Source of the DNA: Lachnospiraceae bacterium
GTDB lineage: Bacteria; Bacillota; Clostridia; Lachnospirales; Lachnospiraceae
Direction of reading: 5' to 3'
DNA: 64,000 bases
Assembly (NCBI GenBank): GCA_028689655.1
Contig: JAQVCT010000003.1
Span: forward strand, 1-64,000
Shown: positions 53,102-60,110 of the stretch, in pieces
Position numbering within the stretch: position 1 is the stretch's first letter
Layout: each line of letters starts with the position of its first letter
Program-made: the position numbers and the translations under genes
Notes under the pieces: generated by a model
What the model was told of the DNA's origin: nothing
Databases searched by the model: none
Seen by the model: only the letters and a program-made list of their open reading frames with translations

Positions 53102-54031
53102 CTATTTATCTGTGTATCCCTTCAATCTCTGATAAATATCTGCGACTTCCTGTCGAGTCGCAAGGTTTTCGGAAAACGCACTTGCACTTCCTGCTGACAC
53201 GCCCTGATAAAATGCCTCCTGATAATCTCCCTTTTCAAGCCAGGATGCCAGAAATCCTGCCACCATGGAATCTCCTGCACCAACCGCATTTATGACCTGC
53301 CCTTCCGGTGCTTCCACATCGTAGACGATTCCATTCTCAGCTATGAGTACTGCACCTTTGCCACCCATGGATACCAATACATTTCGCGCTCCCATGGTCT
53401 GCAATTTCTTTCCATAGGGGACTACGTCATCTCTGGTCTTTATTGTAATCTCTGTCACGTCAAAAAGGGCGAGCAGCTCATCTTGATTGGGTTTAATCAG
53501 AAATGGATGATAGGGAAGTACTTTCTTCAGAAGTTCTCCCGTAGCATCCACAATCGTTCGTATCTCTTTTTCCTTTAACCGCTGCAAGATCGACTCATAG
53601 ATGGAATCCGGCATCGTGGGAGGAATACTCCCTGCCAGCACCAGACAATCGCCTGTGTCCAACTGATCCAGCTTTGCCAGCAACTGTTCCACTGCCTCCA
53701 TGGGAATGTCGGGGCCCTGCCCATTGATCTCCGTTCCCTCACAGGATCGCAGCTTTATATTAATCCTGGATATACCTGACTGTAACGGGATGAAGTCCGT
53801 CCCACAGCCCATATCCTTCATACGTCTCCTGATCTCCTCGCCCACAAATCCGGCTACAAATCCATAGGCAGTACTTTCACAGCCAAGATTCACCAGCACC
53901 ATGGATACATTGAGTCCTTTACCCCCAGGCAGTATCTTCTCTTTTTCAGTTCTGTTGGTCTTTCCTAACTGAAACTCTTTCACATCTACAATATAATCCA
54001 GGGACGGATTCAGGGTCACTGTATAGATCAT
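53102..54031 (-). CDS. 1-phosphofructokinase / PfkB family sugar-phosphate kinase
   Basis: A 309-aa PfkB kinase of the 1-phosphofructokinase/tagatose-6-phosphate kinase branch. MIYTVTLNPSLDYIV, GGKGLNVSMVLVNLG and GAGDSMVAGFLASW (catalytic Asp) are the family motifs. It phosphorylates a sugar phosphate such as fructose-1-phosphate. No fructose PTS gene (fruA) or DeoR regulator is adjacent, so fruK is not certain; tagatose-6-phosphate is the alternative. The ATG at 54031 follows AAGGAGGT by 11 bases. It is 23 bases after the CarD gene, with which it is probably co-transcribed. Confidence 0.85.
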   Translation of the reverse strand: MIYTVTLNPSLDYIVDVKEFQLGKTNRTEKEKILPGGKGLNVSMVLVNLGCESTAYGFVAGFVGEEIRRRMKDMGCGTDFIPLQSGISRINIKLRSCEGTEINGQGPDIPMEAVEQLLAKLDQLDTGDCLVLAGSIPPTMPDSIYESILQRLKEKEIRTIVDATGELLKKVLPYHPFLIKPNQDELLALFDVTEITIKTRDDVVPYGKKLQTMGARNVLVSMGGKGAVLIAENGIVYDVEAPEGQVINAVGAGDSMVAGFLASWLEKGDYQEAFYQGVSAGSASAFSENLATRQEVADIYQRLKGYTDK

Positions 54032-54054
54032 AGGAATCAAAGACCTCCTTATAT

Positions 54055-54555
54055 TCAGCTCTCTATTTTATCTAAAATACAATTTTCCACGGAAGTAATA
54101 TCCATATCCAATGCCATGGCAAGTTCTCCGTATAATTCTGTGGTGGCGATACGAAGATATTTTTCATCGGATACATTCATATTCTTGCCCTCAGCCTGAC
54201 GCTCTTTTTTCCTGTTCTGCAATGTCTTTACCACCTTCAGCGTCTCCATGCAGTTTCCTGACTGCAATGCACCTCTGTAAACAGCCTCGCTCTTCCTCTG
54301 ATCTACACTGGGAAATGTGGAAAGCTCAGGGATACTGTTCAGAAGTCCCTTCGCCTCATCTTTGCTCATAACGGAACGCATCCGTACCTTGTCACTGTCC
54401 ACAGGAGTAAACACTTTTCCTCCATGAGCACAATGAATTGTCAATGTATAATAAAGACGCTCTTTTGTAACGCCCGGCATCTTAATAGGTCCAACTGACT
54501 CTACCTGACATACACCATTGTTTCCATATACTACATAATCGCCTACTTCAAACAT
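54055..54555 (-). CDS. CarD family transcription regulator
   Basis: A 166-aa protein with the N-terminal CarD/TRCF RNA-polymerase-interacting domain (about 1-60, starting MFEVGDYVVYGNNGVCQVESV) and a helical C-terminal DNA-binding domain (about 80-160, including AVYRGALQSGNCMETLKVVKTLQ and LRIATTELYGELAMALDM). CarD/CdnL proteins bind the polymerase beta subunit and stabilise open promoter complexes. Normal length. It stands just upstream of the PfkB kinase gene. Confidence 0.9.
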   Translation of the reverse strand: MFEVGDYVVYGNNGVCQVESVGPIKMPGVTKERLYYTLTIHCAHGGKVFTPVDSDKVRMRSVMSKDEAKGLLNSIPELSTFPSVDQRKSEAVYRGALQSGNCMETLKVVKTLQNRKKERQAEGKNMNVSDEKYLRIATTELYGELAMALDMDITSVENCILDKIES

Positions 54556-54671
54556 CTACCTGACCATACCTTTCACATCATCCGCTATAGAGAACACGGA
54601 CACAAATTGCAACCAAAACTTTACTAAAATGCGCATCGAAATGCAGCATTCTTCGCTTTACTCCTTTTCAA

Positions 54672-54715
54672 AAGATCGCTTCCAACGTATGAATATTCTA
54701 CGTGGAAGCGGTCTT
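54672..54715 (-). terminator. Terminator after the DEAD-box helicase gene
   Basis: AAGATCGCTTCCAACGTA and TACGTGGAAGCGGTCTT pair almost perfectly (one bulge) around a nine-base loop; on the minus strand it is followed by CTTTTGAAAAGG. It lies in the gap between the helicase and carD. Confidence 0.65.
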
Positions 54716-54751
54716 TACGCTTCTATAGTATAGCATACTTTGTAGGGTTTG

Positions 54752-56284
54752 TCAGATATTTCTCGTTTCCCGCACCTTACGCAGCTTTCCTTTGATGGTC
54801 TTCCCCTGCAGGGCATCCAGTACTTTTTTCCCTTTTCCATTGAGAATTTCCACATAAGTGAGACTGTCCCGCACGTCAATGGCACCGATATCCTCCGGTG
54901 TCATATCAGGTATGCTGCAGATACTGCCCACGATATCTACTGCACGCATCTTGCTCTTTTTGCCACCTCCGATGGACAGCCTGGTAATGGTGCGCTGAAA
55001 GCCTGCACCCTTTCTCTCCTTTAATACCGGACGGTCTGTCTGACGTTTCCAAAAAGCTTCATTTCTCTCCCATGTATTCCAGTATTTTCCTGTATCTTCA
55101 CGATTTTCTTCCGGTGTCATTACAGGAAGTTCATATCCCACATACCGTTCGATCATCTCCTTCATGTGCTGATCTTCCTCTGTAAAAAGACTGATGGCAG
55201 TTCCCGATTTACCATTTCTGCCGGTACGTCCGATCCGATGCACATAGGTCTCCCTTCCTGTGGGAAAATCATAATTGAACACCAGGGAGAGATCCTGGAA
55301 ATCGATGCCTCTCGCCACCACATCCGTGGCGATCAGATAAGGAAATCTGCCCTCCCGGAACCCTTCCACCGTTCGAATGCGATCCTGCTGATCGATCTCT
55401 CCATGGATCATGCCACATTTCACACCATCCCTCCGCAGCTTCCGGCACAGGACATTCACCATCTCCCGGGTACCGCAGAAGATCATACAACTGTCTGGAT
55501 CTTCCCGTTCCAGCAATTTCAGGAAAAGCTCATACTTTTCTTCATTGGAAGTGTGATAAAGTTCCTGACGGATATCCGCACGTGCCTCCTGTGATTCATC
55601 GATCTCTATGACGATGGGTTCCCGCAAATATTCCTGGATCAGTCGGTGGAGTTCTTCCCCTAACGTGGCTGAAAATAACAGTAATACACGCTCCCTTGGA
55701 ATATGGCTCAGAATCTCCCGCACCTCCTCCAGAAATCCCATATCCAGCATCAGATCCGCTTCGTCAATGACCACGCGTTTGATCTTGGACAGATCCAGGC
55801 TGCCTCTCCGCACATGATCCATCACTCTTCCCGGTGTTCCCACCACGATATGTGACTTTTGCTTTAAAGTCTGGATCTGCTTATCTATGGGGAATCCACC
55901 AAATACATCCGGTATCTTCAATCTTTTTTTCCGTCCGATATGATACAGCTCTTCTTTGACCTGTACCGTCAATTCTCTGGTAGGCTCCAGCACTATTGCC
56001 TGAGGTTTATTCTCACTCCAGTCTGCCAATTGGCAAAGGGGGATTCCGAATGCTGCGGTCTTGCCACTCCCCGTCTGTGATCTTCCTACCACATCCCTTC
56101 CTGACAGCACTGCCGGTATGACGCTCTGCTGTATCCTGGTAGGTTCCATGTAGCCCAGAATCTGCAGGGATTCCAGGATGTCTGACGTAAGCCCGTAGTC
56201 GGTAAATGCCGCTGTTTGATCTTCCATTTCACATGTTTGATCTATTTGACTCCTATGATTTATCTGATGTGATTCTTTTCCCAT
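54752..56284 (-). CDS. DEAD-box RNA helicase (DbpA-like)
   Basis: A helicase of about 510 aa. Motifs in order: Q motif region GYMEPTRIQQSVIP, Walker A SQTGSGKTAA, PTRELT, TPGR, DEAD (VVIDEADLMLDMGF), SAT, and HRIGRTGRNG. The C-terminal 75 residues (RAVDIVGSICSIPDMTPEDIGAIDV) form a DbpA-type RNA-binding domain that directs such helicases to 23S rRNA during ribosome assembly. The ATG at 56284 is chosen because the longer frame begins in low-complexity leader sequence; its ribosome site (GAAGGG, 11 bases) is modest. A five-copy 15-bp tandem repeat lies in the upstream leader. Confidence 0.92.
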   Translation of the reverse strand: MGKESHQINHRSQIDQTCEMEDQTAAFTDYGLTSDILESLQILGYMEPTRIQQSVIPAVLSGRDVVGRSQTGSGKTAAFGIPLCQLADWSENKPQAIVLEPTRELTVQVKEELYHIGRKKRLKIPDVFGGFPIDKQIQTLKQKSHIVVGTPGRVMDHVRRGSLDLSKIKRVVIDEADLMLDMGFLEEVREILSHIPRERVLLLFSATLGEELHRLIQEYLREPIVIEIDESQEARADIRQELYHTSNEEKYELFLKLLEREDPDSCMIFCGTREMVNVLCRKLRRDGVKCGMIHGEIDQQDRIRTVEGFREGRFPYLIATDVVARGIDFQDLSLVFNYDFPTGRETYVHRIGRTGRNGKSGTAISLFTEEDQHMKEMIERYVGYELPVMTPEENREDTGKYWNTWERNEAFWKRQTDRPVLKERKGAGFQRTITRLSIGGGKKSKMRAVDIVGSICSIPDMTPEDIGAIDVRDSLTYVEILNGKGKKVLDALQGKTIKGKLRKVRETRNI

Positions 56285-56371
56285 GTAATACTTACCCTTC
56301 TTTATCTTATTTTGTCTGATTTTATCTGTCTTTTGTCTTATTTCCATCTGATTTTTATCTGTTCTTCTGTT

Positions 56372-56450
56372 CTTTATTTAATCTTTCTTTATTTAATCTT
56401 TCTTTATTTAATCTTTCTTTATTTAATCTTTCTTTATTTAATCTTTCTCT
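56372..56450. repeat. Five-copy 15-bp tandem repeat
   Basis: Near-identical copies of CTTTATTTAATCTTT in a row, about 90-165 bases upstream of the helicase start. On the minus strand it reads as purine-rich AAAGATTAAATAAAG units, in or near the helicase promoter/leader. Copy number is likely variable between strains. The last copy changes to TTTCTCTG. Confidence 0.8.
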
Positions 56451-56547
56451 GCTTTCTGTCTTTTCTGCTTTCTACCATCTCTGCTTTGTATAACAGTGTA
56501 ACATATTTTGACCTTCTGTGATATAGGCGTGCACTGGTATGCTTATA

Positions 56548-56589
56548 ATAACAAAAACTGGCTATTTTTTTACAGCCAGTTTTTGTTAT
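56548..56589. terminator. Strong hairpin in the helicase-pdxY gap
   Basis: ATAACAAAAACTGGCT and AGCCAGTTTTTGTTAT form a perfect 16-base stem with a ten-base loop containing a T7 run. It lies between two divergent genes, so it ends no annotated transcript; it may block antisense readthrough or mark a lost gene. Confidence 0.6.
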
Positions 56590-56611
56590 ACTAAACTCCA
56601 TATACTATGGT

Positions 56612-56790
56612 GTAAGGGTCAAAAGGTGTTTTGCCCCTTGATACTTACGGATTATTTCGCACTTCGTGCTTTCATAATCCTAAAAACATTCGAAATCCGC
56701 CCTGATCGGGCTACTTTCTCATGTTTTAAGGGTCCCAAATTCATCCTTTTTCGTGCGAGCACGAAACGCATGAACTTTTGACCCTGGTAT
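56612..56790. repeat. Structured repeat element, second copy of the GTAAG palindrome
   Basis: Starts with the 43-base palindromic block also found at 33143-33185 (GTAAGGGTCAAAAGG ... CTTGATACTTAC). It continues into a hairpin GGATTAT/ATAATCC (56649-56680) enclosing GCAC/GTGC, a CGTG/CACG stem near 56755, and ends with CTTTTGACCC (56775-56784), the inverse of GGGTCAAAAG at 56616-56625. It may be a small mobile or RNA element in the leader of the pyridoxamine kinase gene. With the tandem repeat and the hairpin it fills the 537-base gap; I see no gene in it. Confidence 0.5.
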
Positions 56791-56821
56791 CATAACATTC
56801 TATGAAGAAAGAGGCTTTTCT

Positions 56822-57649
56822 ATGTCCCATAACAATCAGAAAAAAATAGCACTTATCAATGATATGTCCGGCTTTGGACGTTGTTCCATCGCGGTCGCTC
56901 TTCCCATCATCAGTGTGATGAAAGTACAGTGCTGCGCACTTCCTACTTCCATATTCTCCAATCATACTGGTTTTGAGAATTATTTTATGGAAGATTTTAC
57001 AGAGCAGATGATTCCCTATATTGAGAACTGGGAAAAACTGGATCTTCGATTCAATGGCATCTGTACCGGTTTCCTTGGCTCCGAAAAACAGATTCAGATT
57101 GTCAGCGACTTTATCCGCACTTTTAAGAAAAAAGAAACGCTGGTACTGGTAGACCCTGTCATGGGGGATTATGGAAAACCCTATTCCACCTATACACCAA
57201 AGATGTGTCAGCGCATGAAGGAGCTTGTAAAATATGCGGATATCCTCACCCCCAATATTACAGAGGCCTGCATCCTGACGGATACGCCTTATAAGGAAAA
57301 GTGGAAGATCAAAGAAATAGAAGAAATGGCTGAAAAACTGTCCGAACAGGGTCCCTCCAGAATCGTGATCACAGGGATTCCCCAGAAGAGTTATGTAGCA
57401 AATCTATGCTATGAAGTGAATCACGCACCCAGCGTTATCAAAGTGCATCGTGTGGGCACCGAGCGTTCCGGCACAGGGGATATCTTCGCTTCCATCGTGG
57501 CTGCGGATGCTGTGAACGGCGTGAATTTCCAGCTTTCCGTGAAAAAAGCATCCCGCTTCATCAAAAAGTGTATCCTGCGCTCCATGGAACTGGATATTCC
57601 CACTACAGATGGGGTATGCTTTGAAGAATTGCTGGGAAGTCTGCGATAA
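56822..57649 (+). CDS. Pyridoxamine/pyridoxal kinase
   Basis: A 275-aa ribokinase-fold kinase of the PdxY/PdxK type: KKIALINDMSGFGRCSIAVALP at the start, VDPVMGDYGKPY in the middle, ILTPNITEA, and the catalytic RSGTGDIFASIVAA near 220-232 with the anion-hole GTGD. It phosphorylates vitamin B6 vitamers to supply pyridoxal phosphate. Transcribed alone on the plus strand behind a structured repeat and ends at a hairpin. GAAAGAGGC lies before the ATG. Confidence 0.88.
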   Translation: MSHNNQKKIALINDMSGFGRCSIAVALPIISVMKVQCCALPTSIFSNHTGFENYFMEDFTEQMIPYIENWEKLDLRFNGICTGFLGSEKQIQIVSDFIRTFKKKETLVLVDPVMGDYGKPYSTYTPKMCQRMKELVKYADILTPNITEACILTDTPYKEKWKIKEIEEMAEKLSEQGPSRIVITGIPQKSYVANLCYEVNHAPSVIKVHRVGTERSGTGDIFASIVAADAVNGVNFQLSVKKASRFIKKCILRSMELDIPTTDGVCFEELLGSLR

Positions 57650-57666
57650 TTCTAATTCGTAATTTC

Positions 57667-57703
57667 CTATCACATGAAATATATGCCATCTCTCATGTGA
57701 TAG
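57667..57703 (+). terminator. Hairpin after the pyridoxamine kinase gene
   Basis: CTATCACATGA and TCATGTGATAG make a perfect 11-base stem with a 15-base loop, 18 bases after the stop codon. There is no T run, so it may stabilise the transcript end rather than terminate strongly. Confidence 0.5.
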
Positions 57704-57803
57704 ACGCTGCCAGTATATGGTAACTTAAATAGCTGCTACATATACGAAGGATTAATTTTCGAAGACAGTGCACTAACACAATAAACGAAATGAGGTATGA
57801 ACT

Positions 57804-58427
57804 ATGCATAAATCTATGACGATCTTATATGAAGTACATGATAATCTCTATGTAAATCTCACCAACAAATGTCCCTGTTCCTGTACCTTCTGTCTGCGAC
57901 AGACCAGGGATCATATGGAACAGTCCGACTCTCTGTGGCTGGAGCATGAGCCTGACTTTGACGAAGTGATCGCTGCTTTTCAGGCAATTGGCCCTGCAAA
58001 ATTAGCCCAATATCAGGAACTGGTCTTCTGTGGCTTCGGAGAACCTACCGAACGTCTGGATCTGCTCCTGAAAGTAGCCGCTTACGTGAAGGAACATTAT
58101 GCTATGTCTATCCGCATCAACACCAACGGACTTGGTGACCTGATTCATCACAAAGATATCACCCCATCACTGAAAGGACTCATCGATACTCTGTCCATCA
58201 GCCTGAACACGCCAAATCAGCAGAAATATCACAACCTTGTCCGCAGTAAATTTGGTGACATTTCCTTCCAGGCAATGCTGGACTTTGCAAAGAACAGTAA
58301 GCGATATGTCCCACAGGTAATCCTTACCACGGTGTCCACCACCCTCACCTCTGAGGAGGAATCACAGTGTCAGAGAATCTGTGACGACCTTTGCGTCACC
58401 TACCGGATTCGTCCCTGGGAGGACTAA
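57804..58427 (+). CDS. TatD-linked radical SAM protein
   Basis: A 207-aa radical SAM protein of the small type named for its frequent link to TatD nuclease. The cluster-binding motif is CPCSCTFC (Cys at about 22, 26 and 29, CxxxCxxC), followed by VFCGFGEPTER and SIRINTNGLG, which hold the SAM-binding residues. It ends shortly after the barrel core with RIRPWED, as in other short members. No tatD gene is adjacent here. The reaction is not known for the family. GAGG eight bases before the ATG. A good terminator follows. Confidence 0.82.
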   Translation: MHKSMTILYEVHDNLYVNLTNKCPCSCTFCLRQTRDHMEQSDSLWLEHEPDFDEVIAAFQAIGPAKLAQYQELVFCGFGEPTERLDLLLKVAAYVKEHYAMSIRINTNGLGDLIHHKDITPSLKGLIDTLSISLNTPNQQKYHNLVRSKFGDISFQAMLDFAKNSKRYVPQVILTTVSTTLTSEEESQCQRICDDLCVTYRIRPWED

Positions 58428-58436
58428 AATAGAATG

Positions 58437-58463
58437 AGGTGCATACCGCAATGCTATGCACCT
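58437..58463 (+). terminator. Terminator after the radical SAM gene
   Basis: AGGTGCATA and TATGCACCT form a nine-base perfect stem with a nine-base loop, followed by ATTTTCT. It overlaps the stop of the convergent HPt gene. Confidence 0.75.
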
Positions 58464-58810
58464 ATTTTCTCTCTCAGTTCATTCATGATTTTCTGAATAT
58501 TCTGATATTCTTCCTCCAGATTATCATACTCTTTTCTCCTGAGCGGTTCCACGATCTCAACAATCACATTGAGCAAGGGTAATAATCCAAGATTTCCAGC
58601 TACACCCTTTAGTGTATGGCTGGCATCAAAGGCTGCGGAATAATCTTTTGCTCTCAATGCCGTCTCCAATACCTGCATATTTCCATCCTGCATAAAGTCC
58701 TGTAAGCACTCCATGTAAAACTCTTCGTCATTGAGAAAGCGTTCCATCGTCTCCTGTATGGGTACGCCCCACTGCTCCAACACCTGCATTACTTCTTTTT
58801 GATCTTTCAT
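58454..58810 (-). CDS. HPt domain protein with intact phospho-His
   Basis: A 118-aa histidine phosphotransfer protein. The signature SHTLKGVAGNLGL has the phosphoacceptor His at residue 65, Lys and Gly at the usual places. It is paralogous to the degenerate protein at 42711-43085, which has the same length and Tyr at residue 65. No histidine kinase or receiver gene is nearby, so it is an orphan relay. It follows the rsmH-like gene by 37 bases and may share its transcript. Confidence 0.85.
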   Translation of the reverse strand: MKDQKEVMQVLEQWGVPIQETMERFLNDEEFYMECLQDFMQDGNMQVLETALRAKDYSAAFDASHTLKGVAGNLGLLPLLNVIVEIVEPLRRKEYDNLEEEYQNIQKIMNELREKIGA

Positions 58811-58847
58811 CTCTTGTCTCCATTCTTTTGCAAAATACTTCCCTGTT

Positions 58848-59933
58848 CTAAGCTTTCACTGCCCATCTCATTTTCGTGGATCGGGCTCGTCCATTTTGTA
58901 GGCACTCTTCCTTAGATGGGCGGATCACATCTGTAGATATCTCCCGGTAAACGCCCTCTCTCTGAAATCGCTTAAATGACTTCTTCACCAATCTGTCTTC
59001 CCCCGAGTGAAAGGTCAATATCGCAACTCTTCCACCTGACGCCAATACCTCTGGCAGTTTTTCCAAAAAGGTTTCCAGCACTTCGAATTCACTGTTCACA
59101 TCAATGCGAATTGCCTGAAATGTTCTCTGACAGGACTTTTTTATGGTTTCCTTCTGTTTCTCCAGACTCAGTTTCTTAATCTCCGGAATCTCTGATAATG
59201 TATGTTCTATGATCTCCCGCAGGCTTGTGGTACTCGCCAGCTTATTGCCCCGTCGTATCTGGGTCATCACTGCCCTTGCAATCTCTGACGCATAGGGTTC
59301 GTCCGCATTTTCCCAGAGCATCCCTTCCAGTTCTTCCTCCGTCACATGATGCAGACGTTCCGAGGCGGATTCCCCTTTTTCCGGATTCAGGCGCAGATCC
59401 AGAGGACCTTCCACTTTATAAGAAAATCCACGGTTTGGATTATCGATCTGCATGGAGGATACCCCGAGATCTGCCAGCATGAAGTCAAAGGGACCATGTG
59501 TCTTTGCCACTTCATCGATATTGGCGAAGTTCAGTAGCTTGATGGTAAGGATTCCTTCCCCGAAGCCCTGATTTTCCAACCGCTCTTTCGTCTTCCCACT
59601 TTCGATGGGGTCAATATCCAGTGCCACCATATGCCCCCTGCCTTCCAGACATTGCAGCATTGCTTTGGTATGCCCTCCATACCCCAATGTGGCATCCAGT
59701 CCCTTTTGTCCCGGCTGTATCTGTAGAAAATCCAATATTTCCTTTACCATAATGGAGATATGGGTTCCCGCCGGTGTACTGCCCTTCCTGATGACTTTGG
59801 CAACAGTATCTGCATATTTTTCCGGCTGCAGTTCCTTATATTTTTCTTCAAATTTTCTGGGATGTGTACCTTTATATCGGACACGTCTCTTGTGACCCGT
59901 TGAATGTCCTTCCGGTGGATTCTGATTTTCCAT
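58848..59933 (-). CDS. rsmH: RsmH-like 16S rRNA (cytosine-N4) methyltransferase
   Basis: A 361-aa SAM-dependent methyltransferase of the MraW/RsmH family: GLDATLGYGGHTKAML for SAM binding, FDFMLADLGVSSMQIDNPNRGFSY for the catalytic region, and VAILTFHSGEDRLVKKSF near the end. It has about 45 extra basic N-terminal residues (HKRRVRYKGTHPRKFEEKYKE) compared with the standard enzyme. It is not next to ftsL, pbp or other division genes, so it may be a second copy beside the dcw-cluster rsmH, a form I recall in Lachnospiraceae. It most likely methylates C1402 of 16S rRNA or a related site. Confidence 0.85.
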   Translation of the reverse strand: MENQNPPEGHSTGHKRRVRYKGTHPRKFEEKYKELQPEKYADTVAKVIRKGSTPAGTHISIMVKEILDFLQIQPGQKGLDATLGYGGHTKAMLQCLEGRGHMVALDIDPIESGKTKERLENQGFGEGILTIKLLNFANIDEVAKTHGPFDFMLADLGVSSMQIDNPNRGFSYKVEGPLDLRLNPEKGESASERLHHVTEEELEGMLWENADEPYASEIARAVMTQIRRGNKLASTTSLREIIEHTLSEIPEIKKLSLEKQKETIKKSCQRTFQAIRIDVNSEFEVLETFLEKLPEVLASGGRVAILTFHSGEDRLVKKSFKRFQREGVYREISTDVIRPSKEECLQNGRARSTKMRWAVKA

Positions 59934-60024
59934 TTTACACCGTGTCCCCTCTCCTGTACGTTGTTCACATGTTGACTTTATCTATTTATATCGTCTATAT
60001 AGTATCATAAATTATCCGAAGAAA

Positions 60025-60065
60025 AAAGACCATTTTCCATGTTTGCATACATGTAGATGGCCTTT
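60025..60065. terminator. Bidirectional terminator region between lnpA and rsmH
   Basis: AAAGACCAT and ATGGCCTTT with an inner CATGT/ACATG stem. A-rich sequence precedes it and TATTCTTG follows. It ends lnpA on the minus strand. Confidence 0.6.
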
Positions 60066-60110
60066 ATTCTTGTTATCCATTATTTCTATATTTCACATAT
60101 ACGTCACATA

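Noticed and set aside
56372-56450. CRISPR array
   Set aside because: The units are contiguous 15-bp copies without spacers, and no cas gene is in the window.
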